23,090 nt of DNA. Origin: JALHOQ01 sp038144835 (GTDB lineage Bacteria > Bdellovibrionota > Bdellovibrionia > Bdellovibrionales > UBA1609). Location: assembly GCA_038144835.1 (NCBI GenBank), contig JAYQON010000045.1:1-23090 (forward strand), read 5' to 3'. The notes beneath the pieces were generated by a model. It was not told where the DNA came from. It ran no database searches and saw only the letters and a program-made list of their open reading frames with translations. Shown piece after piece: positions 1 to 7,943 of this stretch (position 1 is its first letter; each line of letters begins with the position of its first letter). Made by a program: the position numbers and the translations under genes.

Positions 1-464
1 GCCTCGAGCAAAGCGCCCATCATCCATAAATCGAGATCAGAGTAGACAGCTGCATCAGATTTTTTTGGTTTCAAGGAGCACAGCAATTCCAACAATTGCC
101 GCCACCGTGGCTCGGGCTCAATGGGTCCATGCAATTGCTTGTAAAAAGGACGCCACCAATCAAGCCCGGCGGTATGAGTCATCAATCGTCTCGGCGTCGT
201 GCTCTCGTGCGGCCACCAGGGCAATAAATCTCTCACGGGCTTTGCAAGGGCACGGGGAGAATCTGCGAAAGTTTGCATCGCTGCGGATGCAGTAAATAAA
301 ATTTTTGTTAAGGATGCCAAATCATAAAAATCATAAGTTTCGCCAACAGCCAACGATCCTTTTCGTCGACCACCCACGTGCACATCAACCAACAAACCTG
401 GTGTGAATTGACCAATCTCAATATTATTGAAACGCGCTTTGAGACCGCGCTCAAACCCATTCAT
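1..464 (-). CDS. Serine hydrolase, beta-lactamase class C fold (partial, C-terminus off window)
   Basis: The minus-strand frame from an ATG at 464 stays open to the window edge and gives about 154 residues. It carries the penicillin-binding-protein/class C beta-lactamase signatures in order: SLTK (SxxK, nucleophile Ser51 and Lys54), HTAGL at about 97-101, and YSD at 141-143 (the YxN-type motif) followed by a hydrophobic helix. Family members are DD-peptidases, esterases or beta-lactamases; the sequence cannot tell which. No signal peptide is visible, so a cytoplasmic place is possible, although the start could be wrong. The ATG overlaps the TGA of the upstream LD-carboxypeptidase gene (ATGA at 461-464), which points to translational coupling and a shared role in cell-wall peptide turnover (inference). 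The KTG-box region would lie beyond the window. Confidence 0.8.
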   Translation of the reverse strand, partial: MNGFERGLKARFNNIEIGQFTPGLLVDVHVGGRRKGSLAVGETYDFYDLASLTKILFTASAAMQTFADSPRALAKPVRDLLPWWPHESTTPRRLMTHTAGLDWWRPFYKQLHGPIEPEPRWRQLLELLCSLKPKKSDAAVYSDLDLWMMGALLE

Positions 465-1426
465 TTAAGTCGCACCGGACTCTTTACGGTTAATTGTCCG
501 CGAACACCAAGAGCCAACTCAGCCCATGTGTTCAGAGGAAGAGGCCACTGACGGCGGGAGCTGTGACCCACCGGCAATCCACAAAGGACAGGAATTTTCT
601 GTGCTTCAGCGAAGCGTGGAATGACATCTTTCCACAAATTTCGCCGATCCTTACTTTCGCCCAGAATGAAATCACCTAAAACAACTGCTCGGGCATTTCT
701 AAACCAGCCCACTTGTTCAAATTGAGTTAACATACGATCCATGCGATGTGGGCGCTCGCCGATATCTTCAAAAAATAAAATGGTTCCGCGCGGATCCATT
801 GCTGAGGGTGTACCCAAACCTGATTGCAGGACGGCCATATTGCCACCGAGGACTTTTCCTCTAATAACGCGAGAAGCTTTAGCCTGAGCATTCAAAGGCT
901 TCAAATTATGAAAACAGATTTGATCCACTCGACCAAAAAGCAAACCTAGCAAATATCGCCTCTCCGAACCCTTTATTGCCCCACGCCCCAAACGATCAAC
1001 AAGAGGACCATGCAGACTCGGCCAATTCCACTGCTGATTCAAATGCTGATGCAAAGTGGTGATATCGCTGTATCCAAGAACCAATTTGCGATGTTGTGGT
1101 GGGCGCCATCGCAGAATTTCCGGCATAAGACGCAAAACTCCATAGCCGCCACGAATGCACCAAATAAGCTTGCTATCTCTCGCGTAAAGAGCGACGCGGA
1201 GCTGCTCGAGACGCCTTTCATCGCTGTTTGAAAACAGTACCGATTTTGCAAATATATTCTTGGGCACGCGTGGAATTAAACCCAATTCACGAATAGCGCA
1301 AATACCCTGATCCAAGTCAGAACGAGAGCACGCGCTCGCCGGCGCGACGAGATCAACAATGTCCCCAGGTTGCAAAGCCTCTAACTGCATAATCTGAAGT
1401 CTAGATGGGATTGAGGTTGTTGCCAA
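461..1426 (-). CDS. Muramoyltetrapeptide LD-carboxypeptidase (peptidase S66)
   Basis: This is a peptidase family S66 protein of 321 residues, close to the usual 300-310. The catalytic triad is visible: nucleophile Ser120 in GYSD, Glu220 in FFEDIGE and His288 in GLPVGHS. The N-terminal PGDIVDLVAPAS and the RGGYG loop (about 92-96) are also typical. The family removes the terminal D-alanine from murein tetrapeptides in the cytoplasm during peptidoglycan recycling. The open frame begins with TTG at 1426, 25 bases from the divergent gene. An in-frame ATG at 1390 (residue 13) just before the conserved N-terminus is an equally good start, and neither has a clear Shine-Dalgarno sequence. The gene is followed by an ATGA overlap with a serine hydrolase gene. 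The function call is firm; the start is not. Confidence 0.9.
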   Translation of the reverse strand: MATTSIPSRLQIMQLEALQPGDIVDLVAPASACSRSDLDQGICAIRELGLIPRVPKNIFAKSVLFSNSDERRLEQLRVALYARDSKLIWCIRGGYGVLRLMPEILRWRPPQHRKLVLGYSDITTLHQHLNQQWNWPSLHGPLVDRLGRGAIKGSERRYLLGLLFGRVDQICFHNLKPLNAQAKASRVIRGKVLGGNMAVLQSGLGTPSAMDPRGTILFFEDIGERPHRMDRMLTQFEQVGWFRNARAVVLGDFILGESKDRRNLWKDVIPRFAEAQKIPVLCGLPVGHSSRRQWPLPLNTWAELALGVRGQLTVKSPVRLK

Positions 1427-1451
1427 GCCACAGACTTGTTAAACCTCAACT

Positions 1452-2048
1452 ATGGACAAAATTGTTTGTGTTGGAAAAAATTATTTGAAGCATGCTTTAG
1501 AATTAGGTGATCCCGTGCCCGATGAACCCACCTATTTTATAAAGCCACCAAGCACCCTTTTGACATTGTCTGGTACCAACCATCGGGTCAAGTTACCAAA
1601 GCAGGGTGAAATCCACCATGAGCTTGAGCTTGTGTTTAAAATAGGCAAAGCCGGTTCAGAATTGACCTTGGTAGAATACACTTTGGGATTGGATTTAACG
1701 CTTAGAGATTTGCAAACGCGGTTAAAGAAAGCCGGCCAACCATGGGAAAAAGCTAAGGTGTTTCACAATGCGGCCATCGTAGGCCCATGGCAGCCCGTAA
1801 CCTCGCTTGAGGAAACCATGAACCTTGAATTCACCCTCACGGTGAATGGAGCAATACGGCAGCAATCCAGGGGGAGTGAAATGCGTTTTACTCCAGACTT
1901 TCTAATTCGGGATTTACCTCGCTGGTGGCCAATGTGCGACGGTGATCTTTTATTTACTGGAACTCCGGAAGGAGTGGGTCCACTAAAAGTAGGAGATGAC
2001 GTCGAAATATTGACGAGTAAAATTAACTACGGCTTTGTTTGCGAATAG
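1452..2048 (+). CDS. Fumarylacetoacetate hydrolase (FAH) family protein
   Basis: The 198-residue product is a single-domain FAH-family protein of the YcgM/FAHD1 size class. Evidence includes the N-terminal CVGKNYLKHALELGD block, the metal-binding acidic pair Glu57 and Glu59 in HHELEL, Asp81 in GLDLTLRDLQ, and the C-terminal TPEGVGPLKVGD block (about 170-181). Relatives are Mg2+-dependent acylpyruvate hydrolases or oxaloacetate decarboxylases, and the substrate here cannot be named. Asn106 and its surroundings (KVFHNAAIVGPW) differ slightly from the commoner K.FD.F.P.GP block. The ATG at 1452 has no recognisable Shine-Dalgarno sequence and lies 25 bases from the divergent LD-carboxypeptidase frame, so the promoter must be very close or inside that gene. 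It is convergent with the sulfide:quinone oxidoreductase gene, 27 bases away. Confidence 0.88.
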   Translation: MDKIVCVGKNYLKHALELGDPVPDEPTYFIKPPSTLLTLSGTNHRVKLPKQGEIHHELELVFKIGKAGSELTLVEYTLGLDLTLRDLQTRLKKAGQPWEKAKVFHNAAIVGPWQPVTSLEETMNLEFTLTVNGAIRQQSRGSEMRFTPDFLIRDLPRWWPMCDGDLLFTGTPEGVGPLKVGDDVEILTSKINYGFVCE

Positions 2049-2075
2049 GATCTGAACAGAAGGGCCAGCCTGGTT

Positions 2076-3296
2076 TTAAGCGATTCCCTTCATCATACCT
2101 TGCCAGTAAAGCCTAGGCAGTAGGTATCTCTTCAGAAACCAATAAGACCTTCGGGGTATCACTGGATCCAATGGAAACGTAGGCATAAGCTTAGAATCAT
2201 AACCAAATTCGGCGAGCATCACTTTTCCAATCTCAGTAATCAAGGGGCAAGAGGAGTAGCCGTCGTACTTCGCCTCAGGCGATCGACCATTCATGACCGA
2301 CAATAAATTTTGCGCCACAACCGGGTATTGTTTGCGAATCGCTGCCCCAGTTTTGGAGTTTGGAACACCAGTCACATCTCCAATTCCAAAAATATTGGGG
2401 TACTTAAGGTGCTGAAGAGTGAACTTATCCACCGCCAACCAGCCTTTTTGCTCACCTTCTTGAACAGCCAAAAGTGGTGAATTTGATATGAAGTCATGTG
2501 CGGACATAGTTGGCACCAAATGCAATAAATCATATTTCAACGACTGCCGAGTCACTTGCCCAGATTCATCATTCACATCAAAAATGGCTTCCTTTTTGGC
2601 CGCATCAACACCCACGATCTTATGTTGATAATAAGGCTGTACTCCCTTTTCTTGCGCAACCTTGGTTAAAGCCTCGGCAAAAACAGGGATACCGAACATG
2701 CCTTTTCCTGCTGTAGCAAATTTAATTGTGCAATTTTGTCTAACGCCGCGATTGCGAAAAATATTGTCGGCCAAATACATGATCTTTTGCGGTGCTCCAG
2801 CACACTTGATCGGCGTAGGTGGCATAACAAAAACTGCGGTACCACCGTTAAATTCATTGAGCATTTGTGCCGTATTATCAACCTGGTCATATTCATAAAT
2901 GGTACAGATGCCATTTTTACCTAGGTTTTCTCCAAGTCCTTCTATTTTGCCCCAATTCAACTTAAGCCCCGTCGCAACCACCAAAAATTCGTATGACAAC
3001 TGTCGACCTGCCACGGTGGAGACAGATTTATTCTCAGGATCAATAGCTGCCACACGATCTTTGATCCATTCTACTCCGGCAGGGATCAATGAAGCTTCAG
3101 ACTTTTGCGTTTGTTCTTTGCTCACGACGCCAGCACCTGCAAGAGTCCAGAGAGGCTGGTAAGAGTGCGTCTCAGAAGGTTCAACGATGCCAATTTGTCC
3201 AGACGGGACGGTTTTGGACAGTCTCGCAGCCAAAGATATACCACCGCTGCCACCGCCCAAAATAAGAATTTTAAACTTGGTCGAAGATGTGCTCAT
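2076..3296 (-). CDS. Sulfide:quinone oxidoreductase, type II (SQRDL-like)
   Basis: This is a flavoprotein of the FAD-dependent pyridine nucleotide-disulfide family, 406 residues from the ATG at 3296. It has the FAD fingerprint GGGSGG (about 14-19) and the redox cysteines typical of type II enzymes: Cys165 in KCAGAPQKIMYL and Cys350 in YDGYSSCPL. Both blocks closely resemble the eukaryotic mitochondrial SQOR. It also has a second FAD-contact motif, IFGIGDVTG (about 302-310). The family oxidises sulfide at the membrane and passes electrons to quinone; the C-terminal YWFLKRYLLPRLYW segment could be the amphipathic membrane anchor. A longer frame begins with TTG at 3344, but the ATG at 3296 has an AAGGGGG ribosome site about seven bases upstream and directly precedes the Rossmann strand. 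It stands alone, so its role may be sulfide detoxification rather than energy gain (inference). Confidence 0.9.
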   Translation of the reverse strand: MSTSSTKFKILILGGGSGGISLAARLSKTVPSGQIGIVEPSETHSYQPLWTLAGAGVVSKEQTQKSEASLIPAGVEWIKDRVAAIDPENKSVSTVAGRQLSYEFLVVATGLKLNWGKIEGLGENLGKNGICTIYEYDQVDNTAQMLNEFNGGTAVFVMPPTPIKCAGAPQKIMYLADNIFRNRGVRQNCTIKFATAGKGMFGIPVFAEALTKVAQEKGVQPYYQHKIVGVDAAKKEAIFDVNDESGQVTRQSLKYDLLHLVPTMSAHDFISNSPLLAVQEGEQKGWLAVDKFTLQHLKYPNIFGIGDVTGVPNSKTGAAIRKQYPVVAQNLLSVMNGRSPEAKYDGYSSCPLITEIGKVMLAEFGYDSKLMPTFPLDPVIPRRSYWFLKRYLLPRLYWQGMMKGIA

Positions 3297-3435
3297 TGAA
3301 GCCCCCTTGTTTGGACGTGACGACTTACTAGGAGGGTATACCAAATCCGTTTTGCGTTCTATCAGCGATTAATGAGCTCTTAATTTTCTCAGAAGCAAAC
3401 GATCCATTTTTAGATTGCCGACTTTTTAAGCACGA

Positions 3436-4272
3436 TCACTGCCCTCGGCAACTCACACCCTGCAAAAAATGCTGCGAACGTATAGAATCGTCCGCTGTCA
3501 AATCATACAAGCTGATATCAAAGTAACGTATCTCACCATGGGCATCTCGATATTCAAAACAGCCTTGCTCACTGGCGCTCAGGTTGAATCCTCCCCCCCA
3601 ATAGGCAAATCCTTGTAAGTCGCGTAATGTGTTACCAGGATTATCTAAAGAGGGATAAACGTAAACCGCGCCATTAGGAAGATTAACCCCAAGCAAATTT
3701 CGCGTAAAGAATCGCCACTGCAAATAAAGATCTCTCACTGATGGTTCAGCTGGCAGCGGCTTATGCTCCATTTGCTCAGCAGTGTGATAAAGAATTTGCA
3801 TTTCTGAATCGAGCAAAAGTTCACGATAAAGACGACTAAATTGGTTCACTGGAATTGATTTGTAGACATTGTCAAATTTGTCTTTTGGAATAAAAAAGTG
3901 CGAATGTCCCATATCAGAAAAAAAAACGGCGTCGGCGTATCCGCGTTGCAATGCCTTCTCGATGTGATTGCGCACCGAAGCCACAAAATCGGTGCTGATA
4001 GTCACATCTCCTCCGCGATTTTCATCAAAAGGTAGTTTATAAGTGCCATCGGCTTCATCCCAGTAAGCACGCTTTGGCAATCTTTTTCCCGAATTATAAA
4101 TCGAAGTGAAAAGTGTCATCATATCGGCGTAGGCAATATTCCAACGTAAATCGGAACTACGTAGCCTTTTGTCACTTGCGCCCTCAGAACGACAACGAGC
4201 ACTTCCATAAGCTGACTCAAAATGAATACCAACTACGACGAGCGCAAATAACACATACATGGTCTTCTTCAT
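3436..4272 (-). CDS. Secreted protein of unknown function
   Basis: I do not recognise this 278-residue product. It begins MKKTMYVLFALVVVG, a clear signal peptide, with likely cleavage after AYG (about residue 23). The SARC stretch at 24-27 does not fit a lipobox, so a periplasmic or exported soluble protein is most likely. The mature part has three cysteines (one near each end and one about 40 residues before the C-terminus), a conspicuous FFSDMGHSHF segment (about 117-126, with a His-x-His pair) and an YHTAEQMEH segment (about 162-170). These could bind metal, but that is only a guess. The gene lies downstream of purF on the same strand after a 136-base gap. The ATG at 4272 is preceded by AAGGGGG with a six-base spacer, and that site is buried in a hairpin. 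Confidence 0.72.
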   Translation of the reverse strand: MKKTMYVLFALVVVGIHFESAYGSARCRSEGASDKRLRSSDLRWNIAYADMMTLFTSIYNSGKRLPKRAYWDEADGTYKLPFDENRGGDVTISTDFVASVRNHIEKALQRGYADAVFFSDMGHSHFFIPKDKFDNVYKSIPVNQFSRLYRELLLDSEMQILYHTAEQMEHKPLPAEPSVRDLYLQWRFFTRNLLGVNLPNGAVYVYPSLDNPGNTLRDLQGFAYWGGGFNLSASEQGCFEYRDAHGEIRYFDISLYDLTADDSIRSQHFLQGVSCRGQ

Positions 4273-4279
4273 ACACTGC

Positions 4280-4303
4280 CCCCTTAGATTAAATTCTAAG
4301 GGG
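4280..4303 (-). promoter_or_regulatory. Perfect 9-bp hairpin covering the Shine-Dalgarno of the secreted-protein gene
   Basis: Plus-strand bases 4280-4288 (CCCCTTAGA) and 4295-4303 (TCTAAGGGG) are a perfect inverted repeat around a six-base AT-only loop. In the minus-strand transcript the 3' arm is UCUAAGGGG, which holds most of the AAGGGGG ribosome-binding site (4285-4279) of the gene starting at 4272. Folding would hide that site. No T-run follows on either strand, so it is not an intrinsic terminator. It could be a translational switch (RNA thermometer or protein-controlled) or a DNA operator of dyad symmetry; the sequence does not decide between them. Confidence 0.55.
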
Positions 4304-4408
4304 ACATAAAGAAACTCCGAACCACTATGCTACAAATGAAAAGTTTGCCGGTATCTAGAAGAGCAATACCTGCGGACTCATGCAATTCCTACAAACTAAA
4401 AATAAAAT

Positions 4409-5833
4409 TTAGCGTGCATCGACTGCTGTCGGATAATTGCCGTCGAAACATGCCGCGCAGAATTCGCGTTCGTTGCCTCGCACAGCTCTCATCATGCCTT
4501 CCACCGAGAGATAGGCCAGGGAGTCCGCGTCAATAAATTCACGAATCTCTTCGCGCGAATGTTGTGCGGCAATCAACTGAGATTTTCCTGGCGTATCAAC
4601 ACCATAGTAACATGGTCCAGTTGTTGGTGGAGATGCTATTCTAAAATGAACCTCTTTTGCTCCGGCCGAGCGAATCAGTCGAATAATTTTTTGACTGGTT
4701 GTTCCGCGCACCAAAGAGTCATCAACCACAACCACACGTTTGCCATTAAGGACTTCGGACTGAGGATTGAGTTTTATCTTTACTCCAAAGCTGCGGATGC
4801 TTTGACTCGGCTGAATAAATGTTCGTCCAATATAGTGATTACGGATGATTCCTAATTCAAATGGAATCCCGCTGCGCCTTGAATACCCAATGGCAGCTGG
4901 TACACCACTATCAGGAACTGGAACTACAATATCGGCATCGACAATGTTTTCCGTAGCCAATATTTCGCCCATGCGCTTACGCGACTCATAAACGCTAAGC
5001 CCAAAAACCTGAGAGTCAGGACGCGCAAAATAAACGTGCTCAAAAACGCACTTTGCCAAACGGCGTGGCTCTCCCGGCAAGCGTTCACGATGCTCGCCTT
5101 CGTGGTCAAACCAAACGATTTCACCCGGTTCAACTTCACGCACATATTTAGCGCCAATCAGGTCAAAGGCGCAGGTCTCAGAGGCGGCCACCCAAGAAAA
5201 ACGACCATCACCTAGAGAGCGCCGACCCAAAACTAACGGCCTAAAGCCATGCGGATCACGTGCACAAATCAAGCGATCGTGGGTAAGAATCACCAAAGAG
5301 TAAGCGCCTTCCAAACGTGGCAACGCTTCTTTTAAACAAGTCAGAATATCAGTAGACGGGTTTCTGGCCAAAAGGTGTAACAAACATTCCGTGTCGTTGG
5401 TGCCCTGAAATATGGCCCCACCGCGCTTCAATTCATCACGCAAGCTTTCCGCATTAACAATATTGCCATTATGGGCCACGGCCACCGGACCATTCGATAA
5501 ATGAGCCGCTAGGGGTTGTACATTGTACTGTAAGCTAGCGCCCGTGGTGGAATACCGATTATGCCCAATAGCTGCCCAGCCTGCCAGTCGCAACAGATCA
5601 GACTCTTTAAAAACATCTCCCACGAGACCCATGCCCTTATGCACGACATGTTGATTCTCGTTGAGCGCAACAATTCCCGCAGATTCTTGACCGCGATGTT
5701 GTTGCGCATAGAGGCCCAAGTAGGTCATGCGGCTGGCTTCAGGATCACCCCAAACACCAAAAACCGCACATTCTTCACGAAAGCCCCGGGAAATTTTCGC
5801 TCCATCCACCTCGATAAAGTCCATGCAATGCAC
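4409..5833 (-). CDS. purF: Amidophosphoribosyltransferase PurF
   Basis: PurF makes 5-phosphoribosylamine from PRPP and glutamine, the first step of purine synthesis. The 474-residue product has the Ntn-glutaminase domain with nucleophile Cys22 after a propeptide (REE|CAVFG), HRGQESAG, GHNRYSTTG and the NGNIVNA loop, then the phosphoribosyltransferase domain with PRPP loop VVVVDDSLVRGTTS (367-380). All four Fe-S ligands of the Bacillus-type enzyme are present: Cys262 (KCVFEHVYFARPDS), Cys408 (GPCYYGVDTP), Cys459 and Cys462 (FCAACFDG), so an oxygen-sensitive 4Fe-4S form is expected. The start is GTG at 5833, five bases after GGAAGGA (5845-5839) inside purL; an ATG nine bases later (5824) lacks a well-spaced site. 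The gene overlaps purL by 59 bases and is the last gene of the purine operon. Confidence 0.97.
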   Translation of the reverse strand: MHCMDFIEVDGAKISRGFREECAVFGVWGDPEASRMTYLGLYAQQHRGQESAGIVALNENQHVVHKGMGLVGDVFKESDLLRLAGWAAIGHNRYSTTGASLQYNVQPLAAHLSNGPVAVAHNGNIVNAESLRDELKRGGAIFQGTNDTECLLHLLARNPSTDILTCLKEALPRLEGAYSLVILTHDRLICARDPHGFRPLVLGRRSLGDGRFSWVAASETCAFDLIGAKYVREVEPGEIVWFDHEGEHRERLPGEPRRLAKCVFEHVYFARPDSQVFGLSVYESRKRMGEILATENIVDADIVVPVPDSGVPAAIGYSRRSGIPFELGIIRNHYIGRTFIQPSQSIRSFGVKIKLNPQSEVLNGKRVVVVDDSLVRGTTSQKIIRLIRSAGAKEVHFRIASPPTTGPCYYGVDTPGKSQLIAAQHSREEIREFIDADSLAYLSVEGMMRAVRGNEREFCAACFDGNYPTAVDAR

Positions 5834-7940
5834 TCAAATCCTTCCGCTCGCCACCAAGCGTGAGTTCTCCACGCGTGACACCGCCAATATCCCAAACTGA
5901 TGTTTCTGAACCGTGAGCTAATTCAGTCAGGTCTTTCAGCGCCGACTGACTGCCACTAAACAACACTTCATACATACGCTCCTGGCCGAAAGCGGCTAAA
6001 TCAGGCGCCCACTCACCTAGCTCAACCCTCGCGCCCAGTTCACCTTGACACATTCGATAAAGAGCATAACCCAAACCAAACTTACCCACCACTTTAGTGG
6101 CGTGAATATTTGGCAAATGCGAAGCTCGCAGCACCAGGCCTAACCATTGCGCAACTTGAGCTGGATTCATATCGCCAGTAAAGTGTGGATTGCGTCCTAG
6201 CTGGTCTCCCACCATCTGAATAGCATCAAAACGCCATAGATAAATTCGCTCACAATTCTGATTAAAATGCGAGCTCGGTATCGAATCGACGTTATCACGC
6301 AAGCCCACTAGCCCAGTGGCTGGAGTAGAAGTGATATTTTGCTTCAAGGTTTCGTTATAAAAACTGACATTTCCACTGATCACAGGAGCATCAAGCAACT
6401 TAGCGGCATCTGCAAGAGCGTCTACCGAAGCTACAAATTCGCTCATAATTTCTGGTTTCTCAGGATTTCCGAAATTCAAACAATCGGTCATCGCCAAGGC
6501 TTGAAAGCCTTTTGCGGCCAGTTCAAGTGCGGGATAAAAGGCTGCATCGTATCCACCTAAGCGAGCATCAAGTCGCATGATCGACGGACGACAGCCAAGA
6601 ACCAAACCCAAAGCACGGCCGCTGTGCGGAAGTCGCACGACCGCCACATCATGTTCACAGTCGCGAACCGTTGCGCCCCCCACCCGTTGATCATATTGTT
6701 GATAAATCCATTGCCGTGAAGTGCCTTCAACCGAACGCAGTGATTTATCTAAAGCCACTGGTTCAGCTTGCAAGGATTGCTTTTTATTCCTAGCTGTCCA
6801 AGAGTCGTAAGGCCGATCATACATTGGGGCATTATCGGTGAGCAGTTTGGGATCAATTTGGCAAATCAGGTCGCCCTTCCAGTAAAGCTCAACATCAGTC
6901 CCTGTGGTCACTTCACCGATAGAACAAGCATCCAGTCCCCAACGGTGAAATACCGCTTTAATAGCTTCCAGTTTGCCTGGTTCGCAAACCAAAAGCATTC
7001 GCTCCTGGCTCTCGGAAAGTAGAATTTCTTCGGGCCCAAGCGAAGAGTCACGTAAGGGAACGTGATCGAGGTGAATACGAAAGCCCACTCCACCTTTGGC
7101 AGCCATTTCAAAACTAGAGCTGGTCAAACCCGCTGCCCCCATATCCTGAATGGCTACAACCAGATCCCGTTTCATCACCTCCAAACAACTCTCAATGAGA
7201 AGCTTTTCCATAAAAGGATCGCCAATTTGGATGGTCGGCCGCTTACTTTCGCTTTCAGCACCAAATGCTTCCGACGCCATGCTGGCACCATGTACACCAT
7301 CACGTCCCGTCTTCGCGCCAACGTAAACAACTAAGTTGCCCGCTCCGCGCGCATTGGAGGTGACAACAGGATCGCCATCGCAAAACAGTCCTACAGCAAG
7401 CGCATTCACCAAAATATTGGTATTGTATGAAGAATGAAATTCCGTCTGTCCAGTCACCGTCGGCACGCCAACACAATTGCCATAGCCGGAAATGCCGCTG
7501 ACGACACCCTCCACTAAGGTTTGCATCCGTTTCGCCGAGGGTTCACCGAAACAAAGATAATTTGCTAATGCAATTGGACGCGCGCCCATAGTAAAAATGT
7601 CGCGCAAAATACCACCAACTCCAGTTGCCGCCCCCTGAAAAGGCTCGATAAAGCTGGGATGATTGTGGCTTTCCATCTTGAAAGCCACCTTTTCACCTTG
7701 GCCTAAGTCGATGACACCTGCATTTTCGCCCATGGCTTGCAGCACTCGTTTTGATTTGAAGGCAAATTTTTTGAGATGTAGGCGAGAGCTTTTGTATGAG
7801 CAATGTTCGCTCCATAAAGCCGAGAACAAGGCCCACTCAACTCCTCGAGGAGGACGCCCCAAGAGGCTACAAATGCGGTCGTACTCTCCACGATTTAAAC
7901 GGTATTTTTTGAAATGGGTCTGCAATTCCTGTTCGGTCAT
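5775..7940 (-). CDS. purL: Phosphoribosylformylglycinamidine synthase subunit PurL
   Basis: This is the small, Bacillus-type PurL (721 residues; the single-chain enterobacterial form is about 1300). It is the ATP-dependent synthase subunit that converts FGAR to FGAM with ammonia from PurQ, bridged by PurS. It shows ALWSEHCSYKSS with His46, the ESHNHP block at 90-95, GDPFMEKLLIE, QDMGAAGLTSSS and the LLSESQERML block, in the order expected for the tandem AIRS-like halves. The ATG at 7940 has a GAGG site six bases upstream, overlapping the end of purQ, whose stop is only three bases away. Its final 19 codons overlap purF in another frame and read GLYRGGWSENFPGLS, a plausible PurL tail, so the overlap looks real rather than a frameshift. 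Confidence 0.97.
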   Translation of the reverse strand: MTEQELQTHFKKYRLNRGEYDRICSLLGRPPRGVEWALFSALWSEHCSYKSSRLHLKKFAFKSKRVLQAMGENAGVIDLGQGEKVAFKMESHNHPSFIEPFQGAATGVGGILRDIFTMGARPIALANYLCFGEPSAKRMQTLVEGVVSGISGYGNCVGVPTVTGQTEFHSSYNTNILVNALAVGLFCDGDPVVTSNARGAGNLVVYVGAKTGRDGVHGASMASEAFGAESESKRPTIQIGDPFMEKLLIESCLEVMKRDLVVAIQDMGAAGLTSSSFEMAAKGGVGFRIHLDHVPLRDSSLGPEEILLSESQERMLLVCEPGKLEAIKAVFHRWGLDACSIGEVTTGTDVELYWKGDLICQIDPKLLTDNAPMYDRPYDSWTARNKKQSLQAEPVALDKSLRSVEGTSRQWIYQQYDQRVGGATVRDCEHDVAVVRLPHSGRALGLVLGCRPSIMRLDARLGGYDAAFYPALELAAKGFQALAMTDCLNFGNPEKPEIMSEFVASVDALADAAKLLDAPVISGNVSFYNETLKQNITSTPATGLVGLRDNVDSIPSSHFNQNCERIYLWRFDAIQMVGDQLGRNPHFTGDMNPAQVAQWLGLVLRASHLPNIHATKVVGKFGLGYALYRMCQGELGARVELGEWAPDLAAFGQERMYEVLFSGSQSALKDLTELAHGSETSVWDIGGVTRGELTLGGERKDLSALHGLYRGGWSENFPGLS

Positions 7941-7943
7941 TGG

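Noticed and set aside
2049..2075. Terminator between the convergent FAH and SQR genes
   Set aside because: The CCAGCCTGG followed by TTTT cannot form a stem of useful length.
3297..3344. Longer N-terminus for the sulfide:quinone oxidoreductase from TTG 3344
   Set aside because: The extra 16 residues show no family pattern, and the ATG at 3296 has a strong, correctly spaced AAGGGGG site.
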